Positions 1 through 9,253 of a stretch of 33,874 bases of DNA are shown here, one piece after another. The DNA is from Nanobdellota archaeon. GTDB taxonomy: Archaea; Nanobdellota; Nanobdellia; Parvarchaeales; Parvarchaeaceae. The translations under genes and the position numbers were made by a program. The stretch's first letter is position 1. Each line of letters starts with the position of its first letter. The DNA lies in assembly GCA_021850635.1 (NCBI GenBank), contig JAJZLM010000004.1, positions 1-33,874 on the forward strand, written 5' to 3'. The notes beneath the pieces were generated by a model that was not told where the DNA came from, made no database searches, and saw only the letters and a program-made list of their open reading frames with translations.

Positions 1-600
1 GTATCTCATTCAACGTCCACCAGCATAAATACATTGGATGGGCTGGGTAATTTCTATCTACAATTTACTCCTATAGGTCAAGGTCCTCTTTCTGTGTATA
101 TAAATGGGCAACAACTAACCGCTCTAACGACTGGCAATGACAACCCTACTACGATGATTATACCTTCTGAAATAGTAAACAATGCTACTGCTCAATCTAA
201 TTCTCCAGCCACTCCCGTCACTTTCAACACAGTATTTTCAGTAGAAGGTCAGGGCAGCTCTTATGAGATAGCCAACTGCAATATAGTATACTCTGAACCC
301 AATATAGCTTTGCAGAAAGTTGTGATCCCTTACTCAGTGAAACAAAGTTCTTCTGGTTACGTTCTTGTTCTATATGTCAGTTCCATATTAAAAGAAGGAG
401 ATACTAATTTTGAGTTGTATCCTTCTGGTGATATTTTCCAGATAGCTTCATCCGCTCTTACTGTTGGACAGAATGCCCTAGTTTTGCCGAGCGGCGCACT
501 TTCTGGAGAGCCTTTTAACGGTAATTTCACTGGCACAATAACGGTATCTTCGACTGGATTAATAATACCTAAGTATCTAGATCTAAAACCGTCTTCTTAA
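1..600 (+). CDS. C-terminal part of a secreted/surface beta-rich protein (5' truncated by window edge)
   Basis: Frame is open from base 1 (VSHSTSTSINTLDGLGNF...) through the listed TTG start at 34 to TAA at 598-600; Ser/Thr/Asn-rich extracytoplasmic-type composition. Confidence 0.7.
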   Translation, partial: VSHSTSTSINTLDGLGNFYLQFTPIGQGPLSVYINGQQLTALTTGNDNPTTMIIPSEIVNNATAQSNSPATPVTFNTVFSVEGQGSSYEIANCNIVYSEPNIALQKVVIPYSVKQSSSGYVLVLYVSSILKEGDTNFELYPSGDIFQIASSALTVGQNALVLPSGALSGEPFNGNFTGTITVSSTGLIIPKYLDLKPSS

Positions 601-652
601 TAAGACAATATCTGGAAAACATTAATAAGGAAAGAGTGGTTTATACTGTTGT

Positions 653-2014
653 ATGAGCCTACCTAACCGCGAAGATAAGAATGGTACAATTCCTCCGAAA
701 ACAGATGATAATGTTAGGGAGGAAGCTCTGCGTAAATTAGAGGCCAAAAAGATAGAATTAGAGATAAAACAATCCGAACGCGCAGAAAAACGTGAGAACT
801 CAGCATTTAATTTTGGAGGGGCAAAGCGAAGAGTTAAAAGAAGCGCGGTCTGGTTGATATTAATACTAATTATAATTACTCCTCTTATAGTCTTTTACTT
901 TGAGGCTTCATCGTCCCATAGCGGTCCATTCAATTATACTTTTGAAGCATATTATACCAGCGTGTTTGCACCAATCGGGTCTTTTATATCTCCTCTGACG
1001 AGTCTTATCTCGAGCCAGTCTATGTGTATATTTAACCCTATAAATTGTGTTGGACAACAGAATGTAAATATAACAAAGGTAGTGTATCCGACATTTACCT
1101 CGTTTGTAAGCTTTACCCCTGCAAGCAACCCCCAGACTGCTTTCTTGACTGGAAACAACACTCCTGTTAACTTATATTACGATGTAGAGAACACTGCAAA
1201 TATACCTCTGGGATTCGCGACTAACAATGCGCTTGTACTAAATGAATCGTGCGGAAGCACAAACAACCCGCCTGCGGCCCATATATGTACGGCGACTACC
1301 TCGCCTACAACGATGCTTAGTAACGCTAATTTCGTAAGTGCTCTGTTAGCTGGAGCGACCACTCCTAACCAGACTACAGTGTCAGTTTCATGTCCATTGA
1401 AAAACTCCCAGATATCTCTGCCGACTTTGGCGTCTATAATACTTAATTTTACGATAAAGAACTATAGCGCTGCGTCGTTGTTCCCGATACAGTTTGTCAG
1501 CAAACAATTCGACCAGCAGCTTTCTCTGTCCTCTCAGGCACTCATACCCAATCAGCCTTCTATATCATTCGTTAGCCCCGGCCCTGTACAGGTCACAATG
1601 AGTGCAGTCGAGCCGCTACCCATACTTACCGATAGTGGGAACGTGCCCATACTCATAGCTATAAAGAACAAAGGGAGCGGTAACAATGGTTATAAAATAA
1701 ATTCCTTATCTTTATTTGTACCTAAGAGTCTTTGGCCGTCCAATCCTCAAAGTACTGGATGGAATTGTAGTACTTCGACACATTCGATAAAGATGCAATT
1801 TGCGCTGCCAGGTAGCTCGTATTGGATGTGCACAACCAACGCTAGCAGCCAACAACTTGAATCGTCTGGGGCTCAATTCGTGCTCCCACAGTTGACTTCA
1901 CTGTCTACTATGCACTTTGACACTGTTCCAATACTGGCTTATATTAACTATGATTATTATGAGTATTCGGATATGCCTTATATAATAAGGTCGTCTGGAT
2001 CAGTCTGCGGATGA
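653..2014 (+). CDS. Single-pass membrane-anchored surface protein, charged cytoplasmic N-terminus and large beta-rich ectodomain
   Basis: ORF 453 aa; RRVKRSAVWLILILIIITPLIVFYF TM after a Lys/Glu-rich N-term; Asn/Ser/Thr-rich ectodomain with Cys; resembles the following ORF. Confidence 0.8.
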   Translation: MSLPNREDKNGTIPPKTDDNVREEALRKLEAKKIELEIKQSERAEKRENSAFNFGGAKRRVKRSAVWLILILIIITPLIVFYFEASSSHSGPFNYTFEAYYTSVFAPIGSFISPLTSLISSQSMCIFNPINCVGQQNVNITKVVYPTFTSFVSFTPASNPQTAFLTGNNTPVNLYYDVENTANIPLGFATNNALVLNESCGSTNNPPAAHICTATTSPTTMLSNANFVSALLAGATTPNQTTVSVSCPLKNSQISLPTLASIILNFTIKNYSAASLFPIQFVSKQFDQQLSLSSQALIPNQPSISFVSPGPVQVTMSAVEPLPILTDSGNVPILIAIKNKGSGNNGYKINSLSLFVPKSLWPSNPQSTGWNCSTSTHSIKMQFALPGSSYWMCTTNASSQQLESSGAQFVLPQLTSLSTMHFDTVPILAYINYDYYEYSDMPYIIRSSGSVCG

Positions 2015-2017
2015 GCT

Positions 2018-2971
2018 ATGTCATTAAATCAATCAAAAAAGGGTGTAAGCGCTCTAATAGTAATAGTAGGCTTTGTCGCATTAATCATCGTTATAATAGA
2101 GCTTATCCCCTATTTCGCGATAATCGATGGATACTTCTCTACGGCTCCAAAGCTAAACTACACGCAAGGAGTGGCGGTATCATTTATAAACGTTCCTGCA
2201 AGTGAGTCTCCTTCATCTATATTCGCGCTAAGTATGCAAGTTACCTCTAATAATAGAGGTGCGCCAGCGTCCAACGTGAATCTCTGCCTAGACAACATCG
2301 GATTATTCACGTTAAAATCCACTAGTCCATGCATAAATATACCGACTATGTTCGCGGGGGACTCTATACCCGAAACATTCTACTTAGAATCTCCGTCAAA
2401 TAGCGAATATGCAAATATACCATATGAGCAGCAGATAGGCTATTATCTAAACTATTCCTACAGCGCTAGTTCTTCGCAGTCATTGCAGTTTGTATCACAA
2501 CAGGAATACAATAGTGGCTCCTACTCTTCACTGCCATTGTCATTGGCGTCATTCGGTACTGGTGGTCCTATCTCTATATTCATGAGTGCACAACAGCCGA
2601 TAATCTACGGCTCTACAGGCCAGGTACAGCTGATTCTTTCAAATGTAGGCGATGGCATCGTGCTTGGGCCTGTTTCTGTGGCTATTTCGATGAATTCGAA
2701 CAGCATAGAAGTCAGTCCAGGGCTATTTGGATTCACGTCGAATAAATATTCGAATGGAACCGTTGTTTACAGCGGCAACCTTCCGGTCGGCAGCACTACC
2801 GAGAACATAACTATCCCAGTCATATTGAACCCTACCCTAGAATCGTCTCTATTATCAGAAAATACTCCATATATATCCCCTGCAAATATATACGTCTCGA
2901 TATCATACTCATACGAGATCGATGGGTTTGTGCCTATAAGGTTTAATGTGCAAAATTATTTTATAGGCTGA
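2018..2971 (+). CDS. Membrane-anchored surface protein, pilin-like N-terminus
   Basis: ORF 317 aa; N-term MSLNQSKKGVSALIVIVGFVALIIVIIELIPYF; ectodomain segment similar to ORF 653-2014. Confidence 0.8.
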   Translation: MSLNQSKKGVSALIVIVGFVALIIVIIELIPYFAIIDGYFSTAPKLNYTQGVAVSFINVPASESPSSIFALSMQVTSNNRGAPASNVNLCLDNIGLFTLKSTSPCINIPTMFAGDSIPETFYLESPSNSEYANIPYEQQIGYYLNYSYSASSSQSLQFVSQQEYNSGSYSSLPLSLASFGTGGPISIFMSAQQPIIYGSTGQVQLILSNVGDGIVLGPVSVAISMNSNSIEVSPGLFGFTSNKYSNGTVVYSGNLPVGSTTENITIPVILNPTLESSLLSENTPYISPANIYVSISYSYEIDGFVPIRFNVQNYFIG

Positions 2972-2972
2972 T

Positions 2973-3842
2973 ATGGAAAGGAACTCCCAAGTTAATGCAG
3001 GGGCGATTTTTATCATCGTTATAGTGCTGGTGATAATAGTATACCTGTACTATTCTGGTACGTTCAACTCTTTGTCAGGCCAGCAGAGAACAAATACACT
3101 GATTCCTATAAGCATAAATGCTAGCGCGGTAGGACCTGTGAACAACTTATACCCAAACACGCCGTTTACTGTTTCGTCTATAATATCGAATAAAGGAAAT
3201 AAAAGCGTCAACGTGTCGATAATAGGATACGGTTGCAATCTTGCTCCGCAACAAACTAGTAAAATGTATGTTAATATACCAGCGGATAACAGCACTACGA
3301 CGAACTGGACGTTTGAATCGCCTGAAACTGGTAGCTGTGACGTCCAATTTATGACGTGTTTCAACGCTAAATCTAGCGCCAAATATTCGATAGTACTTGT
3401 GAACCCCTACTTCACCGGCTCTACACCTAACGCAGTCTCAAACTATTCTGAGTCTCCCGTTATAATATCATTGGGTGGATTTTCAAACAACTTCCGTGCA
3501 CCTGAACATCCAATAAATCAAACCCTTTATATTTACACCTACTTACAGGGCACAGGCTTCCTAGAAAACTCGTCTCTGAACTGGCTTTCTATCGGTATAG
3601 AAGGGCAAGCGTATTTACCCTTAACGAGGGGCCTTAGACCTATCTCAAACTCTACTGTAAATATAACTGAGTCTGGAGACTCTAGCCAGTTGTACGATAC
3701 TGGAAGCACTAATCTCCCAATTGAAGTTGTATTAAATCCTATAAGTAACCCGCCAGGATATTCTAACAATACTATTTTAAGCATAAGCACAGGATACACA
3801 TATTGCCTTAAATCAGAAATAGTTCCTGTATCGGTCGGTTAA
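2973..3842 (+). CDS. Single-pass membrane-anchored surface protein
   Basis: ORF 289 aa starting 1 nt after the previous stop; N-terminal TM AGAIFIIVIVLVIIVYLYYSG; Asn-rich ectodomain with CARDB-like 'SNKGNKSVNVS' strand pattern. Confidence 0.8.
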   Translation: MERNSQVNAGAIFIIVIVLVIIVYLYYSGTFNSLSGQQRTNTLIPISINASAVGPVNNLYPNTPFTVSSIISNKGNKSVNVSIIGYGCNLAPQQTSKMYVNIPADNSTTTNWTFESPETGSCDVQFMTCFNAKSSAKYSIVLVNPYFTGSTPNAVSNYSESPVIISLGGFSNNFRAPEHPINQTLYIYTYLQGTGFLENSSLNWLSIGIEGQAYLPLTRGLRPISNSTVNITESGDSSQLYDTGSTNLPIEVVLNPISNPPGYSNNTILSISTGYTYCLKSEIVPVSVG

Positions 3843-3859
3843 ATCGGTTAAAATATCAA

Positions 3860-4498
3860 TCAAGATTTCTTAGGATCTCTTGTCATGAAGAATACAGCCA
3901 TAGCCATTGCCGCCATAGATAAAATAAGAGATAGGACTGTTGGAGCGGTAAGTATAGATATGATATATTGAGATGTTATATCAGAGAAGGATATACGTAT
4001 TGGGATGCCTTTATTGCTGTTTGTAGGTGCGGATACCCCTGGGTTATTGCTTGTCGTCGTCTGGCTAGTCGAGGTAGGAGTAGTACTGCCTAGGATCTGT
4101 GTTGATTGCTGTACAGGGACGTTGCCGTTTACTAAAGTGGCTGTCTCGCCGTACGCTATCATCCCGAATATGAACACTATAAACACTAGGGAAATTGGTA
4201 TAATTGTGCTTTTCTTTAGGTAGCTGGAGATGCTATCTATTGGCACCATAGCGGTACTTAACAGCAGTATAAGTGCGAATATGAACACTAGGAGCGCAAG
4301 TATATACGGTATGAAGGAAACCACAAAGACCACGAAAAACTGGGATACTACGGCAGCGAGCCCTACCGCCACAGATATCAACGCTGGTATGTCTGATCTA
4401 TAGAAAAATTTGGATCTTGATAGTATCGCATAAGTAATGGAGAACACCAATGCAAAGACCAGCAGATACGCGATAGCAGTTTGTGGTAAAAATAACAT
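3860..4498 (-). CDS. Multi-TM membrane protein, DPANN-type hypothetical family
   Basis: ORF 212 aa; LVFALVFSITYAILSRSKFF...IPALISVAVG shared pattern with 4512-5090 and 5161-5730. Confidence 0.75.
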   Translation of the reverse strand: MLFLPQTAIAYLLVFALVFSITYAILSRSKFFYRSDIPALISVAVGLAAVVSQFFVVFVVSFIPYILALLVFIFALILLLSTAMVPIDSISSYLKKSTIIPISLVFIVFIFGMIAYGETATLVNGNVPVQQSTQILGSTTPTSTSQTTTSNNPGVSAPTNSNKGIPIRISFSDITSQYIISILTAPTVLSLILSMAAMAMAVFFMTRDPKKS

Positions 4499-4511
4499 AT
4501 TTTGAGACCTC

Positions 4512-5090
4512 TTATGGCTTAGTGCTGGCGCTTCCTCCTTTAAACGCCAATGCGTATACGAATATACCTATTATCGCTAGTACGAGTATGAGCACACCGT
4601 AACCGCTACTCAAAAACTCGGATATTACAGATGATATAGCGCTACCCGCCCCTCCAGACCCCACTGCTGATGAAGGAACGACTGCATACGAGAACAAACC
4701 GCCTGCAAAAAGCACAATTATAGCTACTATGAACAGCACCTGTGCCGACCTACCTTTTATGTCATACCCTATCATCGCTGCGACTACTAGTATAGCCACC
4801 AATATTATTGCAGTAACCGCAAGAGTAGACGACATATAGAGCAATACGGGACTTAACCAAGCTGCAGTAACTGCAAAATATGATATTATCAAGGCTGTTA
4901 TCGCCCTAGCATTGCTGTTTTCTCTAGCGCTGAAGAACTCGACTTTCTTAAGAACAGTGCTTAATATAGATAATATAAGGAGAAAAGCCAGCCAGAACTC
5001 TAGCGGGTCCGTTACATTAGCTGGTGTTATTATCCTAAGAGCATTCTCTACAGATGTGTATAAAGACACCGTAGCCGCTGCCATTACCAT
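4512..5090 (-). CDS. Multi-TM membrane protein, related to neighbours
   Basis: ORF 192 aa; LAFLLILSILSTVLKKVEFFSARENSNARAITALIISYF. Confidence 0.75.
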   Translation of the reverse strand: MVMAAATVSLYTSVENALRIITPANVTDPLEFWLAFLLILSILSTVLKKVEFFSARENSNARAITALIISYFAVTAAWLSPVLLYMSSTLAVTAIILVAILVVAAMIGYDIKGRSAQVLFIVAIIVLFAGGLFSYAVVPSSAVGSGGAGSAISSVISEFLSSGYGVLILVLAIIGIFVYALAFKGGSASTKP

Positions 5091-5160
5091 ACTTTTCTAT
5101 GTATTCTTATAGTATTTAAACGTTTACTGCTTTGTTTTCACTAGAAAGTAGAGTATAAGT

Positions 5161-5730
5161 TTATTTTCTGTGGCCGCCGGATAGGACGTATCCGACCACT
5201 ATAAGGAACACAAAAACCGCTACGTACGGCCCGTATATGGAAAGTGAGTTTATAACTCCCTGCTGGCTTATGCCGCTGAAGGCTAGATTCTGGTTTATCA
5301 ACACCCATAATATAAGGATTATTCCCAGCATTACTGAAAGAACCACTATTATCTTCTTCGCACGTGCCGGTAACCCAGCTGTGTCCCCGTATACCATGGA
5401 AGCAAGTATAAGGAGCATGAAAATTATAATGGCTATTACCCCGACTATAGGTAATATAAGGTAGGTAAGATTTAGAGTATAATTGGTGGTGGCAAACACT
5501 ATACCAAGGACAAAGGCTATTATAGACTCTATGTCCTTTTTACCTTCGAATATCTTGCTCTTCTCCAAGACGCCGTATACTATGGCAAACACCAGTAAGA
5601 ACGGGAATAAAAAAGACACTACGCTATTATAGAGCAACGAAGCCGATGAAGCAGGAGCTGTGAGCGGGGAACTGCTTGTATTGTTACTTACGTTGGTTAA
5701 GTTTGAGAACAATAATTGTGTGATGCCCAT
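5161..5730 (-). CDS. Multi-TM membrane protein, related to neighbours
   Basis: ORF 189 aa; FLLVFAIVYGVLEKSKIFEGKKDIESIIAFVLGIVF. Confidence 0.75.
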   Translation of the reverse strand: MGITQLLFSNLTNVSNNTSSSPLTAPASSASLLYNSVVSFLFPFLLVFAIVYGVLEKSKIFEGKKDIESIIAFVLGIVFATTNYTLNLTYLILPIVGVIAIIIFMLLILASMVYGDTAGLPARAKKIIVVLSVMLGIILILWVLINQNLAFSGISQQGVINSLSIYGPYVAVFVFLIVVGYVLSGGHRK

Positions 5731-5782
5731 ACTGTAATAATTACCTCACATTCTATATAAATATTGAGTGTAGATAACCTTT

Positions 5783-6052
5783 ATGATGGCCATACCTAAA
5801 AAGAGGGTGTTTCTTGCCGTGGGCGCGCTCGGTCTTACAGTTGGCTTTATTCTCCTAGGTTTTACACTGTATTACTTCGCTGGCTTCAATTCGGCTGCTT
5901 TGGCAGTCGAGCAGTACAGCGGTTTCGGCCAGAGTGCCGTAGAGGCTGGGTACATACACTATTACATGTCTATATTCGTGTCGTTTCTTCTGATTATAAT
6001 GGGAATCATATTGATATATAGGAACGCACGGATTGCTAGGACAAAACGCTAG
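5783..6052 (+). CDS. Small two-TM membrane protein
   Basis: ORF 89 aa, two hydrophobic segments, TATA-like sequence upstream (tatataaatatt). Confidence 0.6.
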   Translation: MMAIPKKRVFLAVGALGLTVGFILLGFTLYYFAGFNSAALAVEQYSGFGQSAVEAGYIHYYMSIFVSFLLIIMGIILIYRNARIARTKR

Positions 6053-6944
6053 AAATGAACGTTTTTGCGCCTTCTATATCATAACCTGAAAATAGGAAAT
6101 CCCCCTCATCCGATATTAGTACGCTCCTGCTACCGCTATCCATACGCAGAAGCCTACCGTCCTGCATGTACACTGCCGACGGGAAGGCCACTGCAATCCT
6201 CTTAAGATCTATTTTTTTCTGGAGAGAGAACTTTATACCTTCTCCACATATCTGTATAAAACCGCCGCCCGCTCTATCCAAATGGATATGTTTTTGACAG
6301 GTTTCGCAGTTCGAATCTTTTTTAATATAAGTTTCCAATGTAGAACCAGTATCGGCATTTACGTTGGTGAAAGGACACTCTGTCCTGTACATCAAAAAAT
6401 TCACCACTGCATCCACGGCCTTGACACCCACTGTCTGCGCGCGCTGAGCTGTCACGCTCGCGCACCCGCTACTATCCACTTTCTTTCCGTTCCTGTATAT
6501 GCAATTAAAGCATGCATTATTTCCATCTACTATATATAGTAGCCCATTGTTCGCGCGTACCGAAGCAATAGCTAGCGGTATTCTTTTCCTTACGCATGCA
6601 TCGTTTATCACCAACCTGGTTTCGTTATTGTCAGTGGTATCTATCACTATGTCCACCCCTTCTATAACTGAGTCTATACGTTCTTCGCCCACGTAGAATG
6701 GCTCGCTTACAAGCCTGACTGAACTTGTTGAAGAAAACTTAGATACTATAGCATCGGCTTTGTTGACGAAACCGTCCGCATCCTTCTTTGTAAACAACGG
6801 TTGATTAACTGAGTTTTTGGCGGTCACGACGTCGCCGTCCACTATTTTTATTGAAGCTGGCCCTGCTTGTATAAGTTTCGAGAGTACAGCTCCGCCGAGT
6901 GCACCAGCTCCTATAACCACGATATTAAACCTATTTAAATCCAT
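6036..6944 (-). CDS. E1-like adenylyltransferase, ThiF/MoeB/HesA family
   Basis: VVIGAGALGGAVLSKLIQAG Rossmann motif, DTTDNNETRLVINDAC, zinc-type CFNC and CETC pairs. Confidence 0.85.
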   Translation of the reverse strand: MDLNRFNIVVIGAGALGGAVLSKLIQAGPASIKIVDGDVVTAKNSVNQPLFTKKDADGFVNKADAIVSKFSSTSSVRLVSEPFYVGEERIDSVIEGVDIVIDTTDNNETRLVINDACVRKRIPLAIASVRANNGLLYIVDGNNACFNCIYRNGKKVDSSGCASVTAQRAQTVGVKAVDAVVNFLMYRTECPFTNVNADTGSTLETYIKKDSNCETCQKHIHLDRAGGGFIQICGEGIKFSLQKKIDLKRIAVAFPSAVYMQDGRLLRMDSGSRSVLISDEGDFLFSGYDIEGAKTFISSVLS

Positions 6945-7010
6945 ACTCTGTTTATAATCTACTGGTAAATTATTTATATTTAGGGGATATTAAGATTCGG
7001 TGAAAAAGGT

Positions 7011-7559
7011 ATGTACGAGATAGTTACTCTTCGTGATAAGATAAGGGTCGAGCCCAAATCTCTTGGAGCGGATTACAAAAAAGCGATAGAAGCGATAATA
7101 AGGAAAGATTATACTGGCAAGATTGTCGAAGACAAAATGCTTTTCGTCGGGCTTGTATCCATCGACAGCATAGAAGAAGGCCTAATAATACCGAACGACG
7201 CATCCGTGTACTATGATACTATATTCAAGATGCTTGCATATGCTCCGCTTTTACATGAAACGGTAAAAGGACAGGTATCAAACATAAGCGAGATAGGGGC
7301 GCTAGTGAACATAGGACCTATAGACGGACTTACTCATATCTCACAGGCGATGGACGATTTTGTCGATTTCACACGTAACGCCCTAATTGGTAGGAAAACA
7401 AAACTTTCGCTAAAAGTAGGAGACAGCGTCCTTGCTGGTATAATAGCAGTAAGCACGAAGGGGATTATGAAAGTTGGGCTTACTATGAGATCTCCTGGAT
7501 TAGGAAAACTAGGCACAAAGAAAAAAGAGCTCGCTGTAAAAGGCAAGAAGAAAGAGTGA
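7011..7559 (+). CDS. rpo7: DNA-directed RNA polymerase subunit Rpo7 (E')
   Basis: MYEIVTLRDKIRVEP N-term, S1 domain VKGQVSNISEIGALVNIGPIDGLTHISQ; followed directly by spt4. Confidence 0.93.
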   Translation: MYEIVTLRDKIRVEPKSLGADYKKAIEAIIRKDYTGKIVEDKMLFVGLVSIDSIEEGLIIPNDASVYYDTIFKMLAYAPLLHETVKGQVSNISEIGALVNIGPIDGLTHISQAMDDFVDFTRNALIGRKTKLSLKVGDSVLAGIIAVSTKGIMKVGLTMRSPGLGKLGTKKKELAVKGKKKE

Positions 7560-7560
7560 T

Positions 7561-7746
7561 ATGGTCGTAAAAGCGTGCAAAGTGTGTAGTTATCTGACAG
7601 AGGACAAGAAGTGCCCAGCTTGTGGTAGCGACGACCTTTCCAGCAGATGGAAAGGGGAAGTAATGATAGTAGACCCAGAAAAGTCTGAGACCGCAAAAAA
7701 ATTGGGTATAACCAAGCCTGGCAGGTATGCACTAGCTGTTGATTAA
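7561..7746 (+). CDS. spt4: Transcription elongation factor Spt4 (RpoE'')
   Basis: ACKVCSYLTEDKKCPACGSDDLSSRWKGEVMIVDPEKSE...PGRYAL; syntenic with rpo7. Confidence 0.93.
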   Translation: MVVKACKVCSYLTEDKKCPACGSDDLSSRWKGEVMIVDPEKSETAKKLGITKPGRYALAVD

Positions 7747-7747
7747 A

Positions 7748-8047
7748 ATGGAATTTAAAATAACTTTGAAGAAGGAAGACAAATTGTTCGATAGAATCGT
7801 TGTGAACTTCACAATAAAAATAGAGCCAAAGGAGACTGTGAAGCTCGAAGACATAAAAAGCAAACTATCTGAAGAGTTTAAAGACGGGTTAATAATAATA
7901 TATACCATGAAAAACGTGTATGGTAAGCGTGATATCAACGGTATAGCGCAAGTGTATAAAAATGAAGACGTCGCTAAAAAGATACTGCAGAAGTACGTGC
8001 TGAAGAAAAACGGGATAGAATATGCCAAAGGAAAAGAGAAAAAATAG
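7748..8047 (+). CDS. rps24e: Ribosomal protein S24e
   Basis: MEFKITLKKEDKLFDR...YGKRDINGIAQVYKN; ATG at 7748 preferred over TTG at 7739. Confidence 0.88.
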   Translation: MEFKITLKKEDKLFDRIVVNFTIKIEPKETVKLEDIKSKLSEEFKDGLIIIYTMKNVYGKRDINGIAQVYKNEDVAKKILQKYVLKKNGIEYAKGKEKK

Positions 8048-8207
8048 ACCTTCCAACAAGATTTGGAAGCTGTATAAAATAGAAGGATCTGACGTAAAAT
8101 CTACTCATGAAACTTGCCCAAAATGCGGGCAGGGAGTCTTCATGGCGAAGCATAAGAATAGGCTTAGCTGCGGAAAATGCGGGTACACAGTATTTGCTGG
8201 AAAATAA
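8022..8207 (+). CDS. rps27ae: Ribosomal protein S27ae
   Basis: 61 aa, CPKCGQGVFMAKHKNRLSCGKCGYTVF zinc ribbon; overlaps the S24e end. Confidence 0.93.
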   Translation: MPKEKRKNRPSNKIWKLYKIEGSDVKSTHETCPKCGQGVFMAKHKNRLSCGKCGYTVFAGK

Positions 8208-8289
8208 TCCGTGTCACGCTTTTTCAGGTTTGATTTTTAGATTCTCGTATAATCCTAAAAGTTAAATTAAGAAAAATATAGGATACACT

Positions 8290-9252
8290 ATGTACGTACT
8301 CGGTATAGAAAGCACTGCCCATACTTTTGGCGCTGGCGTAGTGAAGGATGGGAAGATATTATCCAATGAAAGAGATACTTATAAGCCTAAACAAGGGGGA
8401 ATAATACCGAACGAGGCTGCGCACCATCATTATATGCTTGCGCCTGAGATAATAAGGCGGTCCCTAAAAAAGGCCAATGTATCTATGGATAAAATAGATA
8501 TATTCGCGGTGTCTCAAGGTCCTGGTCTTATGCCATGCTTAAGAGTAGGATATCAGATATCTAGATTTCTCTCGGATAAGTTTAATAAGAAGATTATAGG
8601 AGTAAACCATTGTATAGCGCATATAGAGATCGCGAGAAGATCTACAGGTCTTATGGACCCTGTAATGCTTTACGTAAGCGGTGGAAACACTCAAGTGATA
8701 ACGTACGAAAATGGTCGATACATCGTGTTTGGTGAGACCCAAGATATCGGGGTAGGGAACATGATCGACAAAATAGGGAGAAAAATGGGTATACCGTTCC
8801 CAGCGGGTCCTATAATAGAGGACCTATCCAAAAAAGGAAAAAATTATATCAAGCTCCCTTATTCTATAAAAGGCATGGATGTTAGCTTCTCTGGAATGGA
8901 AACGTTTGTGTCAAGACTCCTAAACACAAAGAAAAAAGAAGATTTATGCTTCTCTATTCAGGAGACTGCTTTCGCGATGCTTATAGAAGCGAGCGAAAGA
9001 GCCATGGCCTACTGTAAGAAAGAGAGCCTTGTAATAACTGGGGGCGTTGCTGGAAATGACAGGCTAAATGAGATGGGCAGGATAATGTGTAAAGAACGTG
9101 GTGCAAAATTTGTGCGCATGGAGAAGGAATTTTCAGGTGATAATGGTGCGATGATAGCTTATACTGGCTATCTAATGCGAGACTACGAGACTATGGACGT
9201 TACACCACTGCCGACTTACAGAACTGACGCTGTAGAGATAAAATACAGGTAA
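8290..9252 (+). CDS. kae1: KEOPS subunit Kae1, tRNA t6A37 threonylcarbamoyltransferase
   Basis: LGIESTAHTFGAGVV, NEAAHHHY metal-binding histidines, YVSGGNTQV, GGVAGNDRLNEM. Confidence 0.96.
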   Translation: MYVLGIESTAHTFGAGVVKDGKILSNERDTYKPKQGGIIPNEAAHHHYMLAPEIIRRSLKKANVSMDKIDIFAVSQGPGLMPCLRVGYQISRFLSDKFNKKIIGVNHCIAHIEIARRSTGLMDPVMLYVSGGNTQVITYENGRYIVFGETQDIGVGNMIDKIGRKMGIPFPAGPIIEDLSKKGKNYIKLPYSIKGMDVSFSGMETFVSRLLNTKKKEDLCFSIQETAFAMLIEASERAMAYCKKESLVITGGVAGNDRLNEMGRIMCKERGAKFVRMEKEFSGDNGAMIAYTGYLMRDYETMDVTPLPTYRTDAVEIKYR

Positions 9253-9253
9253 T

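Noticed and set aside
952-1362. Minus-strand ORFs of 69 and 61 aa inside the surface-protein gene
   Set aside because: Antisense to a well-supported long ORF; no recognisable motifs or independent promoter evidence.
3050-3799. Three minus-strand ORFs (66-110 aa) inside ORF 2973-3842
   Set aside because: Shadow ORFs opposite a complete coding frame; compositions look like reverse-complement artefacts.
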